DNA of 64,000 nucleotides, taken from contig NZ_CAJHBL010000002.1 of the NCBI RefSeq assembly GCF_904846625.1, positions 62,001 through 126,000 of the forward strand. Reading direction: 5' to 3'. Under the pieces are notes generated by a model. That model was not told the origin of the DNA. It made no database searches and saw only the letters and a program-made list of their open reading frames with translations. The stretch's first letter is position 1. Each line of letters begins with the position of its first letter. A program made the translations under genes and the position numbers. Shown here in pieces: positions 49,073 to 57,169 of this stretch. Source of the stretch: Psychrobacter sp. JCM 18900 (GTDB lineage: Bacteria; Pseudomonadota; Gammaproteobacteria; Pseudomonadales; Moraxellaceae).

Positions 49073-49816
49073 ATGGCAAAGTTTCTAAACAGCAGTGGTA
49101 CAACGTATCATTTAGAAGAGTTGATTAAAAATGCTTCTGACAGGTTGATTATTATTAGCCCATACTTGAAGCTTAATGAACGTATCAAAGAGTTATTGGA
49201 AGACCGCAACCGCCTCAAGATCGACATTCGCATTGTTTATGGTAAGAATGATTTACACCCTGAAGAAATAAACTGGCTCAAAAACCTGACCTTTATTCGT
49301 ACTAGCTTTTGCAAAAATTTACATGCGAAATGCTACCTGAATGAAAATGAATGCATTATTACCAGTTTAAATCTTTATGAATTTAGCCAAGTTAATAACA
49401 ATGAGATGGGTGTACTGATTTATCGTAATGATGATGCCAAACTTTATGCCGACACTTATGAGGAAGCGCAGCGCATCATTCGTATCAGTGATGAAGTGAG
49501 AATGTCCCTTGAAAAAGTGACCGAAACTGAAAGTAAGTCTGAGCCTAGTACCAAAACAACAAACTCTACTACCAACGTAAATGGTAACTCTACGACAGAA
49601 ACCACACCCAATTATTCTAAACTGACCACCGCCAAGCTTGCTAAAGAGTTGGGCTTTAAAACTCAAGAGTTGAATGAAAAGCTGCTTGCAGCGGGTTACC
49701 TACAATCGCAAGATGGTGAGCTAGTATTGACTGATGCTGGACGCGCAGCTGGTGGTACCAGTAAAAAGGGTAAGTTTGGCGAGTTTTGCTTATGGGATGC
49801 AGGGATGGTGGTTTAA
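49073..49816 (+). CDS. Phospholipase D-like protein with C-terminal DNA-binding-like domain
   Basis: A soluble 247-aa protein. Residues 10-140 form one PLD-like (PLDc_2) domain with a single HKD-type motif: His84, Lys86, then Glu91 where Asp is usual, and TSLNLYEFS downstream (Asn100), so it probably works as a dimer. Residues about 148-180 are a Ser/Thr/Asn-rich linker. The last 65 residues (KLTTAKLAKELGFKTQELNE, KLLAAGYL, GELVLTDAGRAAGG) look like a winged-helix or antirepressor-type DNA-binding domain. GAGGAAA precedes the ATG. Possible activities are a nuclease or a phosphodiesterase; no partner gene is adjacent. Confidence 0.8.
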   Translation: MAKFLNSSGTTYHLEELIKNASDRLIIISPYLKLNERIKELLEDRNRLKIDIRIVYGKNDLHPEEINWLKNLTFIRTSFCKNLHAKCYLNENECIITSLNLYEFSQVNNNEMGVLIYRNDDAKLYADTYEEAQRIIRISDEVRMSLEKVTETESKSEPSTKTTNSTTNVNGNSTTETTPNYSKLTTAKLAKELGFKTQELNEKLLAAGYLQSQDGELVLTDAGRAAGGTSKKGKFGEFCLWDAGMVV

Positions 49817-50059
49817 TTATTTAACAAAGCTGCTGGTCCATAAAATTCATTAGAAAATTTGTCCATCAGCTTAGAGGTAAAAGGAATAACCGCATTACAA
49901 TCCGTCACAAGACATTCATAACCAGTTTGTTAAGATAAAGTCAGTTTTTACGGATGTGCTTTATGTTATATTTGATAACTGAGCACGTCGATGATAATAA
50001 TAGAACGCGAGGCCGACGTGTCGATATAAGCGTTCATTCACATAGCTAAGGAATCAAGC

Positions 50060-50698
50060 ATGGCACATTTACGTTTAGGTGATACCGCACCAAATTTTGA
50101 CGCTACAACCACAGAAGGTGACATCAATTTTCACGAGTGGGCAGGTGATCATTGGGTTGTTTTCTTCTCGCATCCAGCAGATTTTACGCCAGTATGTACC
50201 ACTGAGCTTGGTCGCGCCGCTGCATTAAATGGCGAGTTCCAAAAGCGCAATGTAAAGCCGATTTGTATTTCTGTTGATAGCCTAGAAGATCACAAAGCGT
50301 GGGCGAGCGATATCGGTGAGACTCAAGGCACAGATATGAACTTCCCAATCATCGCTGATCCTAATAAAGAAATCGCTGAGCTATATGACATGATGCATCC
50401 TAATGCCGACAGCACTCATACAGTACGTAGCGTCTTTATCATTGATCCAAGCAAAAAAATCCGTCTAACGCTGACATATCCTGCTAGCTGTGGCCGTAAC
50501 TTTGATGAAATTATTCGCGTAATTGACGCACTACAGTTGTCGGATGAGTATAACATTGCGACACCTGTAGACTGGAAAGATGGTGATGACGTAATCATTC
50601 CACCAAGTGTGAAAAATGAAGATATCGCTGCAAAATATCCAAAAGGACATAAAGAGATTAAGCCGTATTTACGCACCACACCTGCACCAAACAAATAA
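50060..50698 (+). CDS. Peroxiredoxin (Prx6-type, AhpC/TSA family)
   Basis: Thiol peroxidase that reduces hydrogen peroxide and organic peroxides in the cytosol. The peroxidatic motif is FSHPADFTPVCTTELG with Cys46. The longer C-terminal domain (DALQLSDEYNIATPVDWKDGDDVIIPP, cited here in part as TPVDWKDGDDVIIPP) identifies the Prx6 or 1-Cys group. 212 aa. AAGGA lies about 8 nt before the ATG. Monocistronic, with its own terminator. A regulator is not adjacent; OxyR control is possible but not seen. Confidence 0.94.
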   Translation: MAHLRLGDTAPNFDATTTEGDINFHEWAGDHWVVFFSHPADFTPVCTTELGRAAALNGEFQKRNVKPICISVDSLEDHKAWASDIGETQGTDMNFPIIADPNKEIAELYDMMHPNADSTHTVRSVFIIDPSKKIRLTLTYPASCGRNFDEIIRVIDALQLSDEYNIATPVDWKDGDDVIIPPSVKNEDIAAKYPKGHKEIKPYLRTTPAPNK

Positions 50699-50726
50699 TT
50701 AGACTGATGTATAAATGTGATTAAAT

Positions 50727-50760
50727 AAAGCCCCATGACTCAAGGTTATGGGGCTTTTAT
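50727..50760 (+). terminator. Terminator of the peroxiredoxin gene
   Basis: AAAGCCCCAT pairs with ATGGGGCTTT, with a T-rich tail, 30 bp after the stop. Confidence 0.85.
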
Positions 50761-50917
50761 TATTTCTACTTTATGATTAATAACACTTTGCCATGATGGC
50801 CAGATTAGGCTATAACTGTGGTATAGCGTATCAATATTTGTGCTTATCAGTACAACAACCATAATAAAGCGTATCAGCGTCAAATTGCTGTCCAATCATT
50901 CTTACAAGGAGTTTGCT

Positions 50918-51580
50918 ATGAAAAAACTATATATTACCCGTACAGCGCCCAATCCGCGTAAAGCGCTTATCTTATTGGCTTCAAAAGGTATCGATGTCGA
51001 TGATATGGATGATGTCGATGTGATCGATATTGATTTTGCGGCAAATGAGCAAATGTCAGAAGCCTTTACGCAAATGAATCCGATGCAGACCGTACCTGTT
51101 TTGACCTTAGATGATGGTACCGTATTAAATGATTCTCAGGCAGTTTGTGAGTATCTGGATCGCGTTTACGGTGAGCGTTCAGTCATGGGTAATGATGTGG
51201 TACAGCGTGCGCAAGTTTGCTCTATGCGCCGTGTTGCAGAGTTTGAGGTGATGTATAACTTGATGCTCGCATTTCAGCACAGTCATCCATCTAAAGCACA
51301 ACGTGTTGAGCAAGTGCCAGAGTTCGTCGCACCATCAATTGCTCGTGCTGTTAAAGCCATGGCATATTTTGAGACGATATTAGAAGGTCGTGAATACCTA
51401 GTAGGTGAGCAATTAAGTTTTGCGGATATAGTCCTATATCTCAGCTTGGATTTTGGTAAAGTATTGAAAATTAATCCTAATGAGCAAGGCGAAAACTTGG
51501 CTCGTTTTTATCAAAAGATGAATGAACGCTTCAGTATTAAAAATATGGCTAAAGCCAAACCTGCAAGTATGAATGACTAA
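50918..51580 (+). CDS. Glutathione S-transferase family protein
   Basis: A two-domain GST fold protein of 220 aa. The thioredoxin-like half begins MKKLYITRTAPNPRKALILL and has MNPMQTVPVLTLDDG, with the cis-Pro, and LNDSQAVCEYLDRVYG, with the glutathione gamma-glutamyl-binding Ser. The helical half has YLVGEQLSFADIVLYLSLDF, the N-capping box typical of GSTs. The frame extends upstream to 50840, but AAGGAG lies 7 nt before ATG 50918. A MITE-like element separates the stop from the terminator. Substrate unknown. Confidence 0.9.
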   Translation: MKKLYITRTAPNPRKALILLASKGIDVDDMDDVDVIDIDFAANEQMSEAFTQMNPMQTVPVLTLDDGTVLNDSQAVCEYLDRVYGERSVMGNDVVQRAQVCSMRRVAEFEVMYNLMLAFQHSHPSKAQRVEQVPEFVAPSIARAVKAMAYFETILEGREYLVGEQLSFADIVLYLSLDFGKVLKINPNEQGENLARFYQKMNERFSIKNMAKAKPASMND

Positions 51581-51589
51581 AAGGTTCTA

Positions 51590-51759
51590 GGGCGTGTCCT
51601 CAATTCAATCGATAGTTATCTAAATGGGTTAAAAATGGCTAAATCTTGCCAAATGGCGTCAAATAGCTGACTAATGTCTCGATATTATCTGCGCTATTTT
51701 CCTTGTTTGACTGCCATTTATCTCATTTTTATCACCATTTTTAAAATGAGGACACGCCG
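51590..51759. repeat. MITE-like element, copy B
   Basis: A 170-bp element starting GGGCGTGTCCTCA and ending TGAGGACACGCCG (last base changed from C), flanked by TA on both sides. It is reverse-complementary to copy A at 14299-14467 over its full length with scattered differences. No ORF. It lies 9 bp after the GST stop and before the GST terminator, so it is transcribed as part of that 3' UTR. Confidence 0.85.
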
Positions 51760-52066
51760 TAGAAAAATAGTTTAAATCATAAAATTTATCTATTAACCTA
51801 TCCGATAAATTGATCGCTATAAAGCAAAACAGCTAACCTCAATCGTTAGCTGTTTTTTTATGAAATATAATAAAAATCAACATTTCGTTACATAGGTTAA
51901 TAGTGCCAAGGTTATAGTGGGTAATCTAGCTTAGTTATATCAATTATGTTTTTAAAACGTTTATTTAAGAGGAATGCTTTTAAATTGTGACTTCTTTTGA
52001 ATAGGTTTTTTAAAATATAGATGGTACGCGAGATAAGTTGTACAAGCTTACTAAGAGGTATGTAAT
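51760..52066. other. Intergenic stretch after copy B
   Basis: Contains the terminator at 51826-51859 and the upstream region of the META lipoprotein gene. Nothing else recognised. Confidence 0.45.
51826..51859 (+). terminator. Terminator of the GST gene
   Basis: AACAGCTAAC pairs perfectly with GTTAGCTGTT, followed by TTTTTT. It lies 246 bp after the stop, displaced by the MITE-like insertion. Confidence 0.85.
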
Positions 52067-53017
52067 ATGGTAGGTAGCCGAAATAAGCCAACGTTAAAAT
52101 TACTGCTATTACCCAGTATGATGGCAGTTAGTCTGATGCTAAGTGCGTGTCAAAAAGAAGCGGCGTCTAGCGAGAATGATACATCGCAGGGTGCTGAAGC
52201 TGGCGAGATGACAGACTCAGCCGTAAGTGAAGGTCTCGTATCTAGTATGGGCCCTACATCAGACGAATCTGAACCTGTTGAATTAACCGCTCAAGACAAG
52301 CTGAAGACCACCTTATCTCATCATCGTTGGACGTTAGTAAATGCTGTTGACGCCAATGAACAACCTATGGCTGAATTTGCGAATATCAACAGTCAGGTAA
52401 CGCTTGCATTCAACCAGTATCAAGGGCAAGACACGTTAAGCTATAGCGTAGGCTGTAATACGATTAGTGCTGGCTATCAGCTAAAAGGGCATACCGTAAC
52501 CACTGAAGAGGGTATGAGTACGAAGATGTCTTGTGGTGAGCTAGATATGGCAGAAAACACCTTGAATACGTTGATGCAGGGCAGTAGTGAGTTCAAAATT
52601 GATCAAGGCGATAATCCAGTATTGACCCAGTTTACTGACGATGATGTGACTTTAGTATGGAATGGTAGGTTCACTGCACAAGCGAAATATAACAGTAAGG
52701 GTGAAACAGTATTTTGGGCAGTAAACTCCGAAACAGTACCTTGCGAAGCAGGTAACTCTGAGCAGTGTCTACAAGTTAAGCCTATTACTTATAATGATCA
52801 GGGCATTAAAACTCACGAAGGACAGTGGCGAGTATTCGTTGGTGAAATCGATGGCTATCAGCATGATAATACGCATGAGGAAGTGCTGCGCTTACAACGC
52901 TATCCGCTAAACATCGATGAATTATCAGAGGCTAATGAGCCAACTAAAGATGATACTGCTGATGAAAAGTATGCTTATATACTAGATGCTGTCATTGAAA
53001 GTGCAGTTGTAGAGTAG
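52067..53017 (+). CDS. META and DUF4377 domain lipoprotein
   Basis: A predicted lipoprotein of 316 aa; the signal peptide ends in lipobox LSAC (Cys28). After an acidic linker of about 45 residues comes a META/HslJ-like domain (HHRWTLVNAVDANEQPM, then YSVGCNTISAGYQLKGHTV and TKMSCGELDMAENTLNTLM), and a C-terminal DUF4377 domain (CLQVKPITYNDQGIK, QWRVFVGEIDGYQHDN, EVLRLQRYPLN). Paired Cys residues occur in both domains. AGAGG lies about 9 nt before the ATG. META domains occur in secreted and outer-membrane stress proteins; the exact role is unknown. Confidence 0.85.
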   Translation: MVGSRNKPTLKLLLLPSMMAVSLMLSACQKEAASSENDTSQGAEAGEMTDSAVSEGLVSSMGPTSDESEPVELTAQDKLKTTLSHHRWTLVNAVDANEQPMAEFANINSQVTLAFNQYQGQDTLSYSVGCNTISAGYQLKGHTVTTEEGMSTKMSCGELDMAENTLNTLMQGSSEFKIDQGDNPVLTQFTDDDVTLVWNGRFTAQAKYNSKGETVFWAVNSETVPCEAGNSEQCLQVKPITYNDQGIKTHEGQWRVFVGEIDGYQHDNTHEEVLRLQRYPLNIDELSEANEPTKDDTADEKYAYILDAVIESAVVE

Positions 53018-53055
53018 CCTACTATAGTTTGAGCATTTGAAATGCTCATAGTTAT

Positions 53056-53087
53056 AAAAAACACGCGTCTAGTAGCGCGTGTTTTTT
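53056..53087. terminator. Bidirectional terminator before ruvC
   Basis: AACACGCG pairs with CGCGTGTT, with A-run and T-run flanks, between the convergent lipoprotein and ruvC genes. Confidence 0.85.
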
Positions 53088-53178
53088 GTGGGGTGTCTAC
53101 TTTGCCGTTTATCTATTTTGACGCTTTTCTGCTTCAACACCTCGCTATCTTAACGCCTCACTATTTTAACGCTGATCT

Positions 53179-53763
53179 TTAACGTAAGTTACCCAAATCT
53201 TCTTCGGTCAAACGCCAACGGCCTTTCTTTTTAGAAGCACCGCGACCACGCATGGCGCTATTCAATATCAGTTTGTTCATTGAATGGCTTGAGTGAGCAT
53301 GACAGATGGCGCAGGCAAGACCATCGGCAGCATCTTGTTGCGGTACGACTTCTAACGCTAATATCCGGCACACCATCTCCTGTACTTGTTCTTTGGCCGC
53401 CGCTCCATAGCCACAGACGGCTTGTTTGATTTGCCGAGCCGTATATTCTGATACTTCTAAATCTAGTGCAACCATCGCTGCAATCGCTGCACCTCGTGCT
53501 TGCCCAAGCTTAAGTGCGGAGTCAGGGTTTTCTGCCATAAATACTTGCTCAATCGCTGTATATATAGGCTCGTCTGCGTATTTTAAATGATGCTGTGTGA
53601 TACGGGTTAGTCCATTAAAGATACGCTTGAGGCGTTCAGGCATCTCTTTGGTATCTGTGCGAATCGTCCCTGCATCGATATAGGTCAGCTTGTCACCTGT
53701 CTGCTGTACTATCCCATAACCCGTCATGCGTGACCCTGGATCAATTCCTATAATAATTGCCAT
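53179..53763 (-). CDS. ruvC: Holliday junction resolvase RuvC
   Basis: Mg-dependent endonuclease that resolves Holliday junctions with RuvAB. It contains [16 protein letters not shown] with Asp8, [20 protein letters not shown] with the catalytic Glu, and [16 protein letters not shown] with the final acidic residues. 194 aa, with a basic C-terminal tail ([14 protein letters not shown]). ruvAB are not next to it. Confidence 0.96.
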   Translation of the reverse strand: MAIIIGIDPGSRMTGYGIVQQTGDKLTYIDAGTIRTDTKEMPERLKRIFNGLTRITQHHLKYADEPIYTAIEQVFMAENPDSALKLGQARGAAIAAMVALDLEVSEYTARQIKQAVCGYGAAAKEQVQEMVCRILALEVVPQQDAADGLACAICHAHSSHSMNKLILNSAMRGRGASKKKGRWRLTEEDLGNLR

Positions 53764-54022
53764 AATATTCCGTCTTACTTACCTGTCATTTTATATTCAA
53801 TCCTATATAAATCGGATACGGAGTCAGACTCGCTTAGCCTACTATTCGTAGTACTGACGTTCGCCTTCCTTGTGTCCAAATTATATTGTACCGACTATAT
53901 GGCTTAAAAATCAGCCTTAAGTTTGATAGTATAGCAACCAATCCCCATATACATCATATGTTAGCCATTTTAATTTTCATGGCGCTCAATTTATTGGTTT
54001 TTATTTTATAGGACGACACTTT

Positions 54023-54655
54023 ATGGGTCAGATAGTTGGTATAGCCATCGTTTGGTTTATTATCGAGATGCTACTGTGGTATTTGCTTGCTCAGTTTATG
54101 AGCGGCTGGTGGGTGTTTATATGGTTTATTATCGCCGCGGTTATCGGTATCTCCTTGATGCGCAAAGGTATGGCTGCTCTTAATCCAATGGCACAGCAAA
54201 TGAAAGCTGGTGGCATGATGAACCCTGCGATGCGTCCGCCAGAGACCACGATGATTAAGAGTATCGCGATGGCAGCTGCAGGTATTTTGTTGCTTATTCC
54301 TGGGGTACTTAGTGACTTGATGGCGTTGTTGGTAGTATTGCCACCTGTGCAGAAAAAGCTAAAAGACTTGGCCAATAATTACGTCATGAATAATCAGCAG
54401 AAAATGATGGAAATGATGGCCAAGCAGATGGGTGGTCAAATGGGCGGCGGTCAAAACCCATTTGGCGGGGCTGGTGGCATGGGCGGTCAAAACCCGTTCG
54501 GTGGCGCAGGTGGCATGAATGGCCAGAATCCATTTGGTCAACAGCAGCAAAACCCATTTGGTGATGTGTTTAAACAACATACTACGGTTGATGGTACTGC
54601 TAAAAACATCCCTAAAGATGTGAAAAAGATTACTAAATCTGCTAATGACGAATAA
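54023..54655 (+). CDS. fxsA: FxsA family membrane protein with Gly-rich NPFG repeats
   Basis: FxsA-type inner-membrane protein of 210 aa; E. coli FxsA, when overproduced, relieves phage T7 exclusion by the F plasmid. Three hydrophobic segments (IVGIAIVWFIIEMLLWYLLA, WVFIWFIIAAVIGISLM, and IAMAAAGILLLIPGVLSDLM) match the family, including GxLLIxPGxxSDxxG. The C-terminus is unusual: Met-rich helices (NNQQKMMEMMAKQMGGQMGG) followed by four NPFG units in a GGQNPFGGAGGM-type repeat. No ribosome binding site stands out; a GGACGAC lies upstream. Confidence 0.88.
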   Translation: MGQIVGIAIVWFIIEMLLWYLLAQFMSGWWVFIWFIIAAVIGISLMRKGMAALNPMAQQMKAGGMMNPAMRPPETTMIKSIAMAAAGILLLIPGVLSDLMALLVVLPPVQKKLKDLANNYVMNNQQKMMEMMAKQMGGQMGGGQNPFGGAGGMGGQNPFGGAGGMNGQNPFGQQQQNPFGDVFKQHTTVDGTAKNIPKDVKKITKSANDE

Positions 54656-54678
54656 CTATTTAGTTAAATCATAAGCAT

Positions 54679-54717
54679 AAAAAAAGCCCCTCTCGTCGAT
54701 GACGAAAGGGGCTTTTT
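54679..54717. terminator. Bidirectional terminator of fxsA and 6S RNA
   Basis: AAAAGCCCCTCTCGTC pairs with GACGAAAGGGGCTTTT (one mismatch near the loop side), with A-run and T-run. It can end both fxsA and the convergent 6S RNA transcript. Confidence 0.85.
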
Positions 54718-54766
54718 AGTGGTAGTAAATAAATTATAAGAAATATATTTACTAACCGAATGAAAC

Positions 54767-54953
54767 AACCGAAGTGCCGCTGTAAGATGGTGACCCATGA
54801 ACCGTGAAGTTCAGGGCGGATGCGTCATCATCTCTGCAGGTTTCCTGATACACCGCAAGCGGTGCAGGCATACACAATGAGACAATAGGTACCACATCCT
54901 GGTAAAGCATTATCGGCTCAGGGAATAAACATCTACTAGCCAACACTTCAGAA
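54767..54953 (-). ncRNA. ssrS: 6S RNA
   Basis: The minus strand carries the 6S RNA landmarks in order: a closing stem (CTGAAGTG near the 5' end with CACTTCGG near the 3' end), CCCTGAGCCGATA with a following ACCA and GATGTGG as in E. coli 6S RNA, a central bubble region, and the 3' arm with ACGCATCCGCCCTGAAC, a GGTTCATGGGTCACC segment and TACAGCGGCACTTCGG. The length of about 187 nt is close to the 184 nt of E. coli. A sigma-70 promoter lies just upstream and a terminator downstream. 6S RNA binds RNA polymerase sigma-70 holoenzyme in stationary phase. Ends are estimated from promoter spacing and pairing. A 64-codon frame across it is spurious. Confidence 0.9.
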
Positions 54954-54960
54954 TAGTTTT

Positions 54961-54989
54961 ATCTTAACCAATGAAAAGAGTGATTGCAA
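54961..54989 (-). promoter_or_regulatory. Promoter of 6S RNA
   Basis: On the minus strand TTGCAA (54984-54989), a 17-nt spacer and TAAGAT (54961-54966) precede the predicted 5' end by about 7 nt. Confidence 0.7.
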
Positions 54990-55204
54990 GTCTGAATTAC
55001 AGATTGATACGTAGCTTGGTTGGTTGACTGCATTCGTATCGCCTTATCTAGAAAAATCATCATAAGATAACCCTATAAAATTATTCATAAACTCACGGAA
55101 AATGCTCAGTTTTTCAGCTATTTCAAGATGTGTGTTAATATAGAGGGCTTTATATTCCCTTACACAGCATTATAGGCGTTCATTCACTCGAGGAGCGGTA
55201 ATAT

Positions 55205-56863
55205 ATGACCAGTACCCAACAAGCATCAGACTCTATTGATAATAATAAGACACAGCTTAGCAATAACCAAGACGGTGCACAGAATAAAAAAATACCGCAT
55301 GTCTTGATGATATTGGACGGCTTTGGTCATCGTGAAGAAGATAAAGATAACGCCATCGCTGCCGCCAATATGCCAAATTTAGACAAGATTTATCAGCAAT
55401 ATCCTCATGGGCTGATTTCAGCTTCAGGGGAAGATGTTGGTTTGCCTGATGGACAGTTTGGTAATTCAGAAGTCGGTCACATGAATTTAGGGGCAGGTCG
55501 CGTTCTGTATCAGGACTCAACTCGTATCTCAAGTGAGCTTGCCAATCGTGAATTTTATAAGAACGAAGCATTGGTCAATGCCGTAAAAGCGGCCAATGAG
55601 CGTGGCGGTAATGTCCATATTATGGGCTTGCTCTCTGATGGCGGCGTCCATTCACATCAAGACCATATCGAAGGCATGTGTCATTCAGCATTGGTCCATG
55701 GTGCCAAGAATGTCTTTATTCATTGTTTCTTAGATGGCCGTGATACCCCGCCTAAATCTGCTGATAAGTACATCAATCGTCTGCGCGACTATATCAATAA
55801 GTTGAATGCTCATTACGAAGGTGGCCGCGTACAGATTGCAAGTATCATCGGACGCTACTATGCAATGGATCGCGACAATCGTTGGGATAGAGTGCAAAAA
55901 GCCTATGAGCTGATTACTGAAGGTAAAGCTGATCGTCTATCGACACGGGCAGACGGCGCTGTCCAAGCTGCTTATAAAGCGCGTGAGACCGATGAGTTTG
56001 TCAGTCCAACGACCGTAATTGGACGTGATGAAGTGCCATATACTGTTAATGATAACGACGCACTTATCTTTATGAATTTCCGTGCTGACCGTGCTCGTGA
56101 GCTTGCCCAAGCGTTTGTCTTGCCAGATCATGAGTTTTCTGGATTTGCACGTCAAAAACAGCCAAAACTGGCGGCATTTGTGATGCTAACTAAGTATTCC
56201 GATGTCCTAGCTGACAATCCAAAAACCAGCATTGCTTACTACCCAACGTCTTTGGCCAATACATTGGGAGAGTACTTGCAAGATCAAGGAAAAACACAGC
56301 TTCGAATCGCTGAAACTGAAAAATATGCGCATGTGACGTTTTTCTTTAGTGGTGGCCGCGAAGAAGAGTATCAGGGTGAAACCCGTATATTAGTGCCATC
56401 TCCAGACGTTGCAACTTATGATCTACAGCCTGAGATGAGCGCGCCTGAAGTCACTGATAAATTAGTAGAGGCAATTGAGTCTGGTAAGTATGATGTATTG
56501 GTGGTCAATTATGCCAATGGTGATATGGTTGGGCACACGGGTATCTTTGATGCAGCGGTAAAAGCGGTAGAGGCTTTGGATGTATGCGTTGGCCGTATCG
56601 AGTCAGCAGTCCGAGCTGCTGGTGGTGATATGCTTATCACAGCCGATCATGGTAACTGTGAGCAGATGCAAGACTATGAAAGCGGACAAGTACATACACA
56701 GCATACGACAGAACATGTACCATTAATTTACGTAGGTGAGCAAAAGTTGCAAGTACGCCGTGGCGGTAAACTCAGTGATGTGGCACCGACTATTTTATCA
56801 TTGATGAATGTTGACGCCCCTACCGAAATGACAGGTGAAAGCTTATTGGTTCCAGCAGTCTAG
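55205..56863 (+). CDS. gpmI: 2,3-bisphosphoglycerate-independent phosphoglycerate mutase
   Basis: Mn-dependent phosphoglycerate mutase of glycolysis and gluconeogenesis. It contains [37 protein letters not shown] with the catalytic Ser, [42 protein letters not shown] and [12 protein letters not shown], all conserved. At 552 aa it is slightly long because of a hydrophilic 28-residue N-terminal extension. GAGGAG precedes the ATG by about 9 nt. It is monocistronic. Confidence 0.96.
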   Translation: MTSTQQASDSIDNNKTQLSNNQDGAQNKKIPHVLMILDGFGHREEDKDNAIAAANMPNLDKIYQQYPHGLISASGEDVGLPDGQFGNSEVGHMNLGAGRVLYQDSTRISSELANREFYKNEALVNAVKAANERGGNVHIMGLLSDGGVHSHQDHIEGMCHSALVHGAKNVFIHCFLDGRDTPPKSADKYINRLRDYINKLNAHYEGGRVQIASIIGRYYAMDRDNRWDRVQKAYELITEGKADRLSTRADGAVQAAYKARETDEFVSPTTVIGRDEVPYTVNDNDALIFMNFRADRARELAQAFVLPDHEFSGFARQKQPKLAAFVMLTKYSDVLADNPKTSIAYYPTSLANTLGEYLQDQGKTQLRIAETEKYAHVTFFFSGGREEEYQGETRILVPSPDVATYDLQPEMSAPEVTDKLVEAIESGKYDVLVVNYANGDMVGHTGIFDAAVKAVEALDVCVGRIESAVRAAGGDMLITADHGNCEQMQDYESGQVHTQHTTEHVPLIYVGEQKLQVRRGGKLSDVAPTILSLMNVDAPTEMTGESLLVPAV

Positions 56864-56936
56864 GCCAGTCGAATTAAAACACAGTACTTGAATGACTGTG
56901 GTTTATACTGACTTGACAGCTGTACCAGAAGATATC

Positions 56937-56974
56937 AAAAAGGAAAGGATAACCTATTATCCTTTCCTTTTTTT
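56937..56974 (+). terminator. Terminator of gpmI
   Basis: AAAGGAAAGGATAA pairs with TTATCCTTTCCTTT (14 bp), followed by a T-run. Confidence 0.9.
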
Positions 56975-57169
56975 GTGATACATTTTACTTAATTTACTTG
57001 CAATACTATGCTAGTTCGAAATATGCGTTTGGTGCTATCTTATAAATCGCTATATAACGATAAATTCGTATTCTCTATTATTCAAATGAGTTCTTTTATG
57101 CAGCCTATTTCTTTTGCACGTTCTTTTTTATCCAAAGAGTTAAGTAAATCAGTAGGGAGGGCATCAGTC

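Noticed and set aside
54752-54946. 64-codon minus-strand ORF
   Set aside because: It coincides with the 6S RNA landmarks, promoter and terminator; the protein has no family look.
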